From Telopea speciosissima (Eukaryota; Streptophyta; Magnoliopsida; Proteales; Proteaceae), in contig NC_057922.1 of NCBI RefSeq assembly GCF_018873765.1, positions 14,583,563-14,647,562 of the forward strand: 64,000 nt of DNA. The letters are read 5' to 3'. Within the stretch, counting starts at the first letter, position 1. Each line of letters begins with the position of its first letter. The position numbers and the translations under genes were made by a program. The notes beneath the pieces are model-generated. The model saw only the letters and a list, made by a program, of their open reading frames with translations, did not search any database and was not told the DNA's origin. This document shows positions 26,201 to 36,377 of this stretch, piece by piece.

Positions 26201-27655
26201 CAACTAACCAGCTCGTTCTGCTTCTCTTCTTTCCAGTTGTATTTCGGCACTGGGAAGATTCTCAACAGGCTTTGAAATAAGCTCAAGGAACTCCAGATAC
26301 TCAGGATCTATAAATTCATGAAAGAACTGTTCATGATTAAAACAGAAAACATCTGAAACATATTAAGAGCAAGAAAACCAAGCCCACTTAAATTCAGATT
26401 TCCATTAATGGATACATGAATGGATGAATGTGAAAAAACACCTTTGGATATAGTTCCTTCACGACCATCTTTTTTAGACCAAGACTTTGGAACACGTTGC
26501 GAAGGGGCATATTCCACTATCGTTTTAAACTGAGTACCTGAAAACAAAAAAAAAAAAGTTGTAGTATGGCAACGGCTTTAACATAAATAAGAGCTTTTGA
26601 CCCCAACATTTGATCAACGCAATAAGGACCTCGGAAACCCATGTGCATTTTAACATAACCTATACTTAACCAACTTCTGTTTTCCACCAACAAAAATAAA
26701 ATGGGGTATAGATTTACAGCCATTCACAATTTGAGTGAAAGGTGAAATAAAATTTCGAGTTAATCACAAAGTACAAACATCATAGTTGTTCAAGGATTTA
26801 CCCTTCTCATTAACAAACACGTGTCCATCAAAAAACTCAGCGAACTCAACCACATCTTCTGGCCGCTTGAAATCAATATAAGCTCGAGAATATCTCGGAT
26901 TCTTCTGGCTGCAAAATCAGTTTATGTGACACCTCAGTAAGTCTGAATCTTTCACTGCAAAATGCAATGACATACACACACAGAGTCACACGAGAATGTG
27001 AGAAACTATAGTTCCTCTGTAGTGTTAAATTTAAACTATCAATAAGAAGTTAGTGTGAGGGCAGACATCAGTGCAACGGTAAGGTTGCTCCAATGCAACC
27101 TGATGGTCGATTTGAATAGGGAAACAGCCTCCCCTCAAACCAGGGGTAAGGCTGTGTACATTATGACCCTCCCCAGACCTCGTGCACTGGGTACGCCCTT
27201 TTTTAATAAGAAGTTTGTGTCATAAGTTTCAAAATAACACTTCATATCCTAGGAAAACAGATCAGTTGAAGCATTTGCAATTTAATTAGGCAGCTTTCGA
27301 TCAGTTCTGATACATAACCCCTCACTACTGTCTTCAACGAACGCTTCTTCCATATTATAACAGTGAAACAATCATCAAAACAACAAACACCATAGAAATC
27401 TCCTCTCAAAACCCATACAATAAATACACCAAATGAAAACAAAGGCTGCATAAAACCAAATACCTGTGATCAAACCCCGAAAGCATAGAGCATAAAATGA
27501 AAGTGAAACCCTAACCTGTTCTTCCCGGGACGGAAACAAAACCACTTGTAACGACCAGCGAAGTTGCCATCGATTTGCTCCATGAGCGCCGACTGGGACA
27601 GCACCGGGGGCAAGTGCCGAAGCACCACCTTCGTTCGATCGGACGGATCCTTCAT
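15945..27655 (-). CDS. UPF3: UPF3, regulator of nonsense-mediated mRNA decay
   Basis: Eleven coding exons on the minus strand: 27655-27516, 26908-26802, 26537-26442, 26307-26209, 25883-25804, 22821-22711, 20452-20305, 17362-17265, 17026-16324, 16217-16096, 15983-15945. All joins are GT-AG and in phase, giving 1,743 nt and 580 aa. The protein starts MKDPSDRTKVVLRHLPP; residues about 8-150 form the Smg4/UPF3 RRM-like domain that binds UPF2 (RHLPPVLSQ, FVNEKG, EYAPSQRVPK, EYLEFLELI). A helical AEIQLERREAE segment and PIVTPLMDYVRQKRA follow, then a Ser/Lys/Arg-rich low-complexity middle, the block RNKDRPDRGIWTPLRRSD (resembling the exon-junction-complex binding motif of UPF3 proteins; inference) and the plant-specific tail KQVWVQKSGSGS. 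UPF3 bridges UPF2 and the exon junction complex and shuttles between nucleus and cytoplasm. The large introns (about 3 kb, 2.3 kb, 2.9 kb) carry LINE, MITE and tandem repeats; all exons are intact. Confidence 0.95.
18960..20170 (+). repeat. Possible LTR-like remnant in a UPF3 intron
   Basis: Opposite in orientation to UPF3, this stretch has short internal repeats (CTAGGAATCCTAG, GGGAATCCTATTCC), a TATATATAC motif near 19383, and an AATAAAGAATGG polyadenylation-like signal near 19432 followed by a pyrimidine-rich tract. The order TATA then poly-A signal resembles a solo LTR, but neither matching ends nor target duplications were found. Confidence 0.25.
20473..22710 (-). other. UPF3 intron between exons 6 and 7
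   Basis: AT-rich intron sequence. Apart from the MITE-like repeat at 21256-21540 and the poly-C/poly-G runs near 21905-21960 and 22096-22106 I see nothing. Confidence 0.5.
21256..21540. mobile_element. MITE-like repeat rich in GCCTAGGCG/CAAGGCG
   Basis: A GC-rich island in an AT-rich intron. It begins CATAGCTGTCAAGGCG and ends ACAACTATG, imperfectly inverted termini (CATAGYTGT), with many internal copies of CAAGGCG, GGCGCCTAGGCG and CACCTTGG. ACAATT occurs just outside both ends, a possible partial target duplication. Such GCCTAGGCG elements are common in plant introns; the superfamily is unclear. Confidence 0.55.
23008..23183. repeat. Tandem duplication of about 93 bp
   Basis: Two adjacent copies share ATAATCATG, CACAAAATTTCACAGGCA and CATGAACAATAGGTAGAG, starting near 23008 and 23101. 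The second runs into a CT microsatellite. Confidence 0.8.
23184..23235. repeat. (CT)n microsatellite
   Basis: About 26 uninterrupted CT units in UPF3 intron 5. Confidence 0.95.
23453..23596. repeat. Three 48-bp tandem repeats
   Basis: Units at 23453-23500, 23501-23548 and 23549-23596, nearly identical (differences at CCCTCGATACC / CCCTTGATACC / CCCTCCATACC). Because 48 is a multiple of three the array reads open on both strands, but it sits in an intron and codes for nothing known. Confidence 0.9.
23850..24215 (-). mobile_element. RTE LINE 3' fragment in a UPF3 intron
   Basis: Minus-strand frame 24168-23833 encodes the RTE C-terminal block (KLSVAEMKILRWMSGKTRKD, RYWHVQWRSLGALV, GRPKMALREVARKEG). 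It is in the same orientation as UPF3 and truncated at both ends. Confidence 0.75.
24406..24936. repeat. Direct duplication of about 240 bp
   Basis: Copies at about 24406-24640 and 24688-24936 share GAGCATAGCTG, CATGTGGCAGCATGCCTGG, ATGGATATGTTTGCAGCTAC and ATAGTATCCAAGGACTCAAG. They differ by scattered substitutions and a short insertion near the start of copy 2. Confidence 0.85.
24603..24645. other. Perfect 18-bp inverted repeat (hairpin)
   Basis: AAATATTTTGAAATTAAA at 24603-24620 is followed after 7 nt by its reverse complement at 24628-24645. It lies at the end of duplication copy 1; the equivalent in copy 2 is degraded. Confidence 0.8.
26053..26143. repeat. Mixed AC/TA/GA microsatellite
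   Basis: Consecutive ACACAC, ATACATATATATATA and GAGAGAGAG tracts in a UPF3 intron. Confidence 0.85.
27056..27204 (+). mobile_element. Au-like SINE in UPF3 intron 1
   Basis: It carries CAACGGTAAGGTTGCTCC, GGGAAACAGCCTCCC and GGGTAAGGCTGTGTACATTA and ends GGGTACGCCCTTTTTT. A 15-bp target duplication with one mismatch (AATAAGAAGTT(A/T)GTG) is at 27041-27055 and 27205-27219. It is antisense to UPF3. Confidence 0.9.
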
Positions 27656-28762
27656 GTGTGAAATTTCACCTTAACCCTTGAACCACGATTGAAACTAAAA
27701 ACTGAATTTTTTGCTGATTAGATGCTTCAATTTCTAATCAAACTCTGATCTCCCCTTGAAATTATATCTTCGTAAAGGGTTTTTGGAACCGATTCTACGA
27801 TACTTTTGCCCTAATTTTTGGATTTGATGCATGGAAACGAACAGTCGGTATTAGTGAGAGAATGAAAATAAGAGGACAATTAACGAAAGAGGGAGAAAAA
27901 GAAAATAAGTTCAAGGTTGAGAGGATTTTGTGTTTATTATTACCATCGGGGACGAAGCAGATAGTGCGTATTACGCACACTGCGTCTTCAGGAGACGAAC
28001 GTGTTAGAATTGGCGACGAACTTTGCTTGCATGGGACTAGGAACGGGGGATTTCTGCAGGTTTGAAGTGTGAAATTTGGACTCGGGAGAGCTTGAAGAGG
28101 CCAGGAGGGTGCACTCAAGGTCTAGTTTTGGCCCGGCCGGGCCCAACCCTACATAAGGATCTAATGTATAATCCTTGTAAAAATACAGTAGATTAATTGT
28201 ATAATCCAAAATCCAATATAGTATTCATATTTGTGTCATATATTGGTTAAATTATTGGAAATTTTTCCTGTCGTTTGTTAGTTTTTGCTGGAAGAGGAAG
28301 TTACAGCACTTAGTGAAGAACAGTTGCAACTACCAGTGATTGAAGTTTCAGACTTTCAGCACTTAATGAAGAAATGTTAAAAGGATTTCAAAATTAGGGT
28401 TTTATAAAAATCACAATCTTATATTAATAATTTAAGTTGTATACAACATTTATGACAACATTGAGTGGATTGACATGGAAAAACTGTACAGAAGCCTGAG
28501 GAAAACAATAGTGGTAATAAAAAAATTGTGATTGTAAACATTGGATTAACATGCGTTGAATTAGGATATATATTGAGGTTGAATATTGTAAGGGTATTGA
28601 GAGGAGTACTGAATTAGAGGACAAAATCAAATACGAGGCACATGAAGTGGGGGAGGAAATACCGAAATATATACAGACATAGGCAGTAGAGTTGGTGGCA
28701 ATGATGGTAATGTTTTTTTTTATTAAAAGGGAGGTTGTAGATTATAAGTTACCAGTGTAGAA
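27656..28762 (-). promoter_or_regulatory. UPF3 5' UTR and upstream region
   Basis: Sequence 5' of the UPF3 start codon. The proximal 400 bp has several pyrimidine-rich stretches on the minus strand, as is common in plant leaders. I cannot place the transcription start or a confident TATA box. Nothing else is recognised up to the L1 fragment. Confidence 0.4.
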
Positions 28763-29134
28763 TTACAATCTTACATATTTCTTCCCCCTACCATCATTCT
28801 GCAACAAAAGAGAAAGTGTCGTGGGGAGTGACCTTGTCTTGCAGATGCCACATTTCCAACTATAAAACATCGCATAACAACCATTAAAATTACAAGAACG
28901 CACACGAGTCTCGAAAAAATCAAAGGAAACCAAATGATTACAAGAAGGCCAATCCCAAACTGCCCGTTGTTTACCAGGGGCATTCATCCCCCTGATATTC
29001 CACGCACCAAACTTCAGCATGAGGACTTAGGAGTGGTGGAACGTCGCAACGAGCCGCTCCAACCCAAACTTCTATCGCGTTCCCTAACAGTGGGAACATC
29101 AGTTTCACCATCCACAACACACTCAGTCACCCCC
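28763..29134 (-). mobile_element. L1-type LINE fragment (start of ORF2, endonuclease)
   Basis: The minus strand from about 29020 reads MLKFGAWNIRGMNAPGKQ and then FFETRVRSCNFNG, the start of the endonuclease domain of plant L1-type ORF2. A frameshift near 28950 splits it into two frames, and it stops after about 85 codons. It is truncated at its 3' side. Confidence 0.7.
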
Positions 29135-29983
29135 ACTTAATCCAAAGCCGCAACCCGATGGCAATGATGGTAATGTTGGTAATGTTGAAATTAGGCCACT
29201 CAACACCGGTACGGTGAATGGTCAACATTGAATTTCTTCTATAGGCTTCCTTATGTTGGTATGGAGTTTGCCAATGAAGACAAGGCCTTCTAAGTCTATC
29301 AGACTTTTGGGAGAAAGACTTGAGTAACCCATTTTCAAAGGTCAAAACCAGTATAACCTGTTTTTTGTAAGCCCATCCAGCTGGTAATTGGGATCCATCA
29401 AATGATTGTCGTTAAGGATAGAATTGATAGCAGAGTTGTACTGCATATTGGAAATCTACAAACACTTACAAGCAAATGAATTTGCAATAACAAAACTACT
29501 TAACAAAGTAACACATACGATAATATTCAATCACACTTCACATTATAAGCTTCCTTCATGGTTTTAAATGCGAACTGAAATTTGCCAGTCCATAATACAT
29601 ACAACTTAGCATGTCAATGTTCATTATATGTATTTTGAATTCTTGATTGGAAGGACTATATTGTTTGTTTCTTCCTTTTATGAGAGGTAAGATTTTCGAT
29701 ATATTTGGTAACTTGAGTGTCATGTCCAATTGTTGTTGATGTTTAAAATTTTCATAAAAAAAAAAAACACCATGTAACGTTTAAAGAAAAGAAAAATCAT
29801 AATGATACAAAAATTTATGATGATCTAATGATTGATTAATGTGTCAATCTTTTTCCACAAATTCAATTTGTTTTGAAAAATTTATTCTCTTTTCTTCGCG
29901 TACAAACACACTCTTTCCAATTTAATATTGTGGATGTTTGGGATTTTGACGGCAATGCAATTGGGCTGCTCTCGGAGGACCAA
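29135..29983. other. Intergenic, nothing recognised
   Basis: AT-rich sequence between the L1 fragment and the nested transposon block, with no ORF or repeat signature identified. Confidence 0.5.
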
Positions 29984-30317
29984 GGGTGTCAAAATGGAAC
30001 TGGAACCGAATATCGAAACTGAAACGAATGTTTATGATCTAACTAAAACACACCGTAGAAAAATAATCCGGTTTTGATTTGATAGGTTCTCTTTCCGATT
30101 CGGTTTTGATTTGCACCGCAAAACCGCGGTTCTAAATCAAATAGAAATCGATACCTCTTACTCGAATACTAGCTCATGCATCAATTGGATTAATTAATAA
30201 CATAAGAATTAATTTAGTAAACAACAATTATTGAAACATTATAGAAACATAAAATAAGTAAAATGTCTTTGGTTAACTATATATTATATTTGTTCAAGTA
30301 CAATTTGAAAATGATGG

Positions 30318-31104
30318 TGTTGCGTCAAGAAATTGTCGAGTGGTCCTGCGAGTGCCGTCACCTGCAAGTGGACCAAGGGGTCAACAGAGAGAACTGGTGT
30401 GGTTCCGGCCTAGGGCTCTCCGATGCCAAAGTTAGATCTCCTGAGCAAACAGATGAATAGTGATTATTCAATATGAGTTTAGATGTCCCTCAATGGGGTT
30501 GTGTACCTTGCCTTTTATAGTAGTGTATGGCGGTGTGGAGAGTCCCAGTTTGATGGCGATTGTGCCGTTGAGTGGATAGAGGTCCTGGGTAACGGGGCTC
30601 TATCCTGATTGGCCATCTCCCCGCGGGATGGAGTGTCCTGGTGGTATCAAGATCCTTGTTAGATAGATAGCCGCGTGTGGTGATAACGTCATTGGTGCTT
30701 GAATCCGTCTGGGTGACGTGACTTCTAAGCGGTGGCCTAGAGTCCTGGTGGTGACATGAGTCTGTAATGACACGATTGGGTCATAGACGAGTGGCCCTGG
30801 TGTCCGTGTACATCACGTCTGCGTCCACGATGCGGCGCCTAGGTGCAGGCCCGCCTGGGTGAGAGGCCGCGCTTGGGTGCAGGCCGCCCCTGGGTGAGGC
30901 CACGCCTGGATGCAGGCCGCGCCTGGGTTTAGGTCGTGCCTGGGTGCAGGCCACGCCTGGGTGTAGGCCGCGCCTGGGTGAGGCCACGCCTGGGTGCTGG
31001 TCGATCCCTGGTGGGACCCCCAGTTCGTTCTCCTTAGTTTTGGATCAGGTCGCCTTGTGACACGTGGCGACCGCTAATTGGTCCGATGAATCTTGGATGT
31101 ATCA
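30318..31104 (-). repeat. 3' LTR of the gypsy element
   Basis: 787 bp. On the plus strand it starts TGTTGCGTCAAG and ends GGATGTATCA, the TG...CA ends of LTRs. It holds a TATAAAAG box on the minus strand near 30522-30529 and a GC-rich minisatellite at about 30828-31000 (GCCTGGGTGCAGGCCGC-like 17-bp units). It is 34 bp, or two units, longer than the 5' LTR. Confidence 0.95.
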
Positions 31105-31123
31105 TTTGCCCCCCACTCTCTTG
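31105..31123 (-). other. Polypurine tract of the gypsy element
   Basis: The minus strand reads CTCAAGAGAGTGGGGGGCAAA directly against the 3' LTR (first base of the motif at about 31125), the expected place for plus-strand DNA priming. Confidence 0.8.
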
Positions 31124-31132
31124 AGATAGGAT

Positions 31133-33009
31133 TAGGGGTGTCAATGGGTCGGGTTGGGCCGGGCCTGCCTAAACCCTGACCCTGACCCTAGAGGCCTTAA
31201 CCTAAACCCTGACCCTGACCCAACCCTGGCAGGGCCAAAAAACCCTCAACCCTGACCCGACCCTGCCAGGGGTTTTCCTAACCCGGCCCGGCCCAACCCG
31301 ACCCTGATAGGGTTGGGCAGGGTCGGGTTGGCCCTGATTGACCCTGTTTTGACCCTGTCTTGACCCTGATTGATATATATAAAAAAATATATCTAAAAAA
31401 AACCTGAAAAATTCTTTAAAGAAGAAGAATAAGAGGGGAAGGAGAGAGAGGGAGAGAGGGACTTGTAAATTTAAATAAAAATAATTCACAAACATCTATA
31501 AATCTTGACTGCAAGCTTATCTCAAGTACCTCAATTACATTTTCCTCAAGAACTCAAATTATTGAACACATGAGATAAAAAGAACAAAGCTGGCAAAAGA
31601 ATAAACATTAAAAATTCATAAATCCTAAGAGCTTAATTTATATATTGCAAGAGGCTTTAATGTTTTATCAATAGCCAATACAACAAATGCAACATTTTGA
31701 CTTGAATTTAAGGGAGAGAACTATCTACCCACCATAAACAGAAGAACATATTTGTTGGTTGTCTATGATATTCATTTACGAATAAAGTTCCAACTTTCAA
31801 TGGCTTGAAGATTTATAAGAACAGAGCGGGATTGTAAATGAACGAAACTAACGAGTGTATTTGGGTAGGCAAGAGTGAAAAGATAAAGAAGGGATTGTAA
31901 CTCATGTGAAGGGTCACACTTGGAACAAAGCAAAATAATAGACTAAGTAGAGAATAAGGAATAAAGGGCAGGGGTATTAAGGGAAATAAAACAAATAGGG
32001 GTTTGAATTAGACTCACGATTGAAGTCTTCTTCAACCTTCTAAGCCAATGTAACGTAACCGCGAACAGGGCTTCAATCTTCTTGAGAGATAGATCTCTCT
32101 CTTCCGGAGGTCTTTTGTTCGAAATTTTGAGAGTAGCAACCATACCCCCAAGGGCTCTCAATCCTCAATAGCATAAGCAACCAATAGGAATAAACGCAAA
32201 CAACAACTGGGTAAAAGAAGAAAGAAGAAGGAAATCAGTGGAGGGAGGAGTGCACGCAAGGCTCATGGCAACCATCGGTTAACCCAAAAAAAATTTCATT
32301 CCAAAACTCTCAAATCTGAGTATCGATGGATTACAATGGTATTTAAAAAAAAATAATTGAATACTCTTACTCTAAAACTGAAACAAGAAACCCTAATTAA
32401 AACATAAATAGAATTAGACTCTACTATGGACTCAACTAAACAAACTTCGGCTCAAACTCGCTTCTTATCCAACGCCTATCTCGCATCATTGTACCTTCAT
32501 GTTGTACTCCCTAGTATTCTCTACGACTACCGAGTACTCGCGAACTCCTCTCTCTCTCTCTCTGTGAAATCCATGAACAAACATTGTTGGAAGCAAGCCA
32601 GAGAAGACGAACGTAAGAACTCGACGCAGGTAGCGCTTCCTTGATCTTCACGAAGCTTGATAGCAGGGAAGGAGGAAGATGGAGGCACGATCGTCGAGCG
32701 CGGCTTTTCGGATCTAGATAAGTGAAAAAATGAAAAGGGATTTAGATTTTAGGGTTTACTATTGGCTTTTTGTCTTTTCCTTTATAATATATACATTAAT
32801 ATATAATATTATATATCTATAACTAATACGAGGTCGGGTCGGCCGGCGCTAAGCTCGAGGTCTTATCCGGACCCGACCCGACCCGCCAGGGTCAGCCAAA
32901 AACTCAACCCTAACCCGCCCTTCGGGTTGGTAGATCAGGGTCGGGTCCGGTCCGGGCTCAGGGCGGGTTCGGGCGGGTTCGGGCCAGCCGGGTATTATTG
33001 ACACCCCTA
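31133..33009. mobile_element. Non-autonomous hAT element nested in the gypsy element
   Basis: 1,877 bp with 13-bp terminal inverted repeats TAGGGGTGTCAAT / ATTGACACCCCTA and a perfect 8-bp target duplication GATAGGAT at 31125-31132 and 33010-33017, both hAT hallmarks. The subterminal 200 bp at each end is packed with GGGTCGGG, CCCTGACCC and GGCCCGGCCC motifs, likely transposase-binding repeats. No transposase is encoded. A short minus-strand frame at 32161-31943 (MVATLKISNKRPPEERD) ends at a GTGAGT donor-like site and might be a captured host exon, but I do not recognise it. Confidence 0.92.
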
Positions 33010-33017
33010 GATAGGAT

Positions 33018-33590
33018 GTCCAAGAGAGTAGATGCCTTTACATAATGGGATCCACTGTGAATAAACTTTCTTTGCGGGGCTTGCCTGTAAATCTATTAGT
33101 GAGGTAGGAGAGGTTGGGGGTTCAAACCTTTCCTCCTACATTTTTTCTTCTTTTGTTTTTTGTATATATATGTTCCTCTCCTTCACTTTCTCTTCTTTCA
33201 CTTCTCATTTCTCTTTCTTACTTTTTGTCTCCCATTTTGCTCTTATTTAATTTCTCCTTTGCATTCCACTTTTTGTCTTTTGTCCTATTTTTTGTGCCCA
33301 TCATGTGCATATCTTTGGGTCACCTAGACTAGTATCCATTTTGCTTGATTTTGGGTCCTTGTGTTTGCTTTGTGCTCACTGGGTGCCTTATTTGCTTGGA
33401 GGGCTTGAGTGCCTTGTCTCTGGTGGTCTCTGTCACTTGATTGTGCCAGTGGTGTGGCCACGTCGTCGTGTGCCTGCCTCCCCTTGCGATCGCCTTCCCC
33501 CTGAGGTAAGTTCGACCCCTTCTCTTTCTTTTTCTTTTTCTTTTTCTTTTTTTTTTTTCTTTTTTATTTTTTTATTTTTTATGCAGGGTT
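33018..33590 (+). other. Gypsy internal region 5' of the antisense ORF
   Basis: Pyrimidine-rich plus-strand sequence with TATATATATG near 33160, CT-rich leader-like stretches and a GAG/GTAAGT donor near 33505, followed by a T-rich tract and a TATGCAG acceptor near 33585. This fits the promoter, leader exon and first intron of the antisense gene, but that is inference. Confidence 0.4.
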
Positions 33591-33880
33591 GTGCCTAGGT
33601 GAGGCAACGCCTGAGGGTGTAGCCGCGCCTAGGGTGGTCATGCCTACGGGTGCGAGGCCGAGCCTGTGGGGCGTGAGGCCGTGCCTGCAGGCACAAGGCA
33701 AGCCTGTGGGGAGTGGAGGCCACGCCTTGGTCGCCAAGCCTGGGTCGCCGCGCTTGTGGGGCGTGAGGCAGCGCCTAGGTGGCCGCACCAATGGGGAGTG
33801 AGGCCGCTAGGTCACAGCGCCTGCGTGAGGCCGCCGCCTGTGGGTGTGAGGCCGCACCTAGGATGGCTATGCCTGTGGGT
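33590..33880. repeat. Degenerate GC-rich repeat in the gypsy element
   Basis: Many imperfect copies of GGCGTGAGGCCG(C/T)GCCT and GCCTGTGGG. The motif resembles the LTR minisatellite (GGGTGAGGCCGCGCCTGG), which suggests a shared origin. Confidence 0.75.
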
Positions 33881-34027
33881 GTGATGGACCCTCATACTTC
33901 TCCACTTTTCTTCTTCTTGTCTGTGATGGATCTGCTGTTTATACTTTGCAGGTGGCCTTCATTTCATTTTTCTTGCTAGCTTCTTGTCTGGGAGATCACT
34001 TTCTCGAGTAAGTAGTCCATTCCTCTC

Positions 34028-36171
34028 TTGTCGTTCATGTCGTTTCCGGGTGACCTTGGCCCTGCTTCAATCGGGGTTGGAGGAGCGTTCCCCAGGATCG
34101 CCTTCTTCTATGGGTACTCCATCCTCTATACCCTCCCCAGTGCTATTGATGGGGGTGTGGGACCTAGTGTCTCTGGTCCCAGTAGGGATCGTAGGCCCTC
34201 TGGGGCTGCATCCTCAGTCGCCGATCCTGCTGATAGGTTGGGTCATGTTGCTAGCATCTTGTCCCCTTCTGACTTGGTATCCCTCCGTGAGGAGTTCCAT
34301 ATTCCCGCTGAGGTCATGTTGCGTACTCCTAGACCTGGCGAGTATGCCTTCTCTCACCGTGCGGATGAGATCTGTCTCTATCATTCCTTTTTTCTCCAGG
34401 GCCTTCACCTTCCTATCCCTCGCTTTGTCGAGTTGGTGTTAGAGCATTGGCACCTCACCCTTGGGCAGGTGTTGCCCAATTCTTGGAGGGTGATCTTGGG
34501 TTTCTATGTCTTTTTCGCCCGCCTGGGGCGTGCCGCCACTGTTCCCCTCTTCTCCCACTTTTATCTGTTGAAGAAAGGGAATTATGGATGTTATCACTTT
34601 GCTCGCCGCGTGCTCAAGGGGCCCTATGCCTCTGTGGAGCTTCTCACGGGGATCACTAGCAACGTGAAGTATTGGAGGGATCGCTTGTTTTTTGCCATGG
34701 TCCCCCGATGCCCACGACAGACTGTTAGGGAAGTCATTGACCTCAAGAGGGTCAATCAGGGGCTTGAGCTGAGTGATTTTGAGGGTGACTCCCTCAAGCT
34801 GTGCCTGGGTCGCGATCCGTTCCACGTCCAGGAGTTGGACTCAGAGGCCTTTCTGTCCCTCTGGAAGCTGAGTCCTGGTAAGAGCACTGTCTTTTGTACT
34901 TGATTGGCATGTTTGTATTTGAATATATATGTCATCTGACTGGTTGGGCGGTCTATGCAGTGGATATGCGTCCGGACTTCAGTTTGCTCCATGGCAATCT
35001 TCGAAGGAAGGCCGCTTCTTAGGGTGGTCCATCTGCTGGAGTGACCGATGTTGGTGGTCCTTCTGCGCCTGTGGCTGTTGGAGCGAAGCGGAAGGGTGGT
35101 CTAGGACATGCCCATGTGACGAGCTCTAGTGTGCGTGTCCTCCTTCCCCGTACTTCTCCTGATGATGATGGCGTTTCGGGCTCTGTGCCTCTGCCTCCAT
35201 CCGTCGCCCCTTCCGGGTCTTCTGTATTGCCCCTCTCCAAGGGGAAAGGGGTGAGTTCCTCTGGTGGTACTACCACTGATCTTCCCGCGATGGATGAGTC
35301 CCTGATGATCACCTTGGGAGGGCTGAAGGGCTCGACCTTGGCTAGAGCAGGCGTGTCGCGGGAGTGGGTGGACATAGGTAGGCTCCCTACCACGAGGGTG
35401 GCCTTGCAAAGGCTTAGCAATGCGTGTCTGGCCCAGACTCTCTACCATGATATGGCTTCAGTGAGTTATCCCTTTTTTGTCTTGTCATGTTCGCTGCTCC
35501 ACTTATGCTTAGAGTGTTTTATCGCTTGCCATGTTGATTGTAGGTCCATCACCGGGTTGCTAAGGCGGTGCTTTGATTGGAGAGTCACGCTTCTCGCGAG
35601 GTGCAGATACAACGCACCCTGCGTGATGTGGAGAGGGAGCTCCAGGGATAGATCGATTCCCGTGAGAGGGCTGAGGCCGACGCGTAGAGGGCGTCGGAGG
35701 GAACTCGCGGTGGCATCCGGGAAGCTCCTAGAGGTGTCTGAGGAGCTTTGTGTGACCTCTGCTGGTGCGACCGAGAGCTCAGCTAGGGTTCTTGCCTTGG
35801 AGGAGGAGCTTCATTCATTGAGGGGGAGTCATGAGGCGGAGCTGGCATCTGCAGGCGAGCGAGCTATGGCTGAGTTCCAGGCATCATCAGCATTCTTGGC
35901 GCTGTATCAGGTGCAACTTTAGCCTGCCTATGAGGGAGGGGTTCGGGACTTAGTTGCTTGTGTCCTGGAGGTGACCCCCAATTATGACTTCTCTGTCTTG
36001 GGGTTCTTTGAGTTTGCTGCGGCGCTTCCCGGTGTAGTGGTGGTGGAGAGCGTTTCAGTGTCAGAGGTGGAGGTTACCCTGCCTGAGGGGGGTGCTGCTA
36101 CGCATCTTCTTAAGGTGGACATGATGTCTCCTGCTGGGTCGGAGGTGACCCACCCCTCTGTGGTCCCTTGA
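34028..36171 (+). pseudogene. Antisense ORF of the Tat retrotransposon (Transposase_28-like domain plus coiled coil), decayed
   Basis: Read opposite to gag-pol. Inferred exons are 34028-34877, 34961-35460 and 35544-36171, joined by GT-AG introns in phase. Exon 1 has the plant domain usually labelled 'putative gypsy type transposon' (PF04195 type): FHIPAEVMLRTPRPGEYAF, LYHSFFLQGLHLPIPRFV, VLPNSWRVILGFYVFFARL. Exon 3 encodes a coiled coil (VLALEEELHSLRGSHEAEL) and a DFSVLGFFEFAAAL tail. Tat elements are known to carry such antisense ORFs between integrase and 3' LTR; their function is unknown. This copy has stops at 35020 (TAG), 35574 (TGA), 35649 (TAG), 35685 (TAG) and 35920 (TAG) and a frameshift near 35700. 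The first ATG may be 34037 or in an upstream leader exon. Confidence 0.75.
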
Positions 36172-36377
36172 CCCTACGGTCGTACCGATCTTGTAGACGT
36201 CTTGACTTTTTTCCTTTTTGAACTTGAGTTGTAACTATTATGACTTCTCTATGTGATCGATGTTGCTTTTCTTTGATTGCATTGTCTCTTGGTGGTTAAT
36301 TGCACATTGATGCCCTATGACCCTTGATAGTCATGGGATTTTGGTAGTAACGTTGCGCCTTGGTGGTCATCGGACCT
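36172..36377. other. Spacer between antisense ORF and minisatellite
   Basis: Short T-rich stretch; may contain the 3' end of the antisense transcript (GATTGCATTG, TTTTTCCTTTTT). Nothing else seen. Confidence 0.4.

Noticed and set aside
27862-28065. 67-codon plus-strand frame upstream of UPF3
   Set aside because: No family features and it overlaps the UPF3 leader region on the other strand.
30781-30987. Arg/Pro/Gly-rich frame in the LTR (also at 43445-43837)
   Set aside because: Translation of the LTR minisatellite; differs between the two LTRs and has no family.
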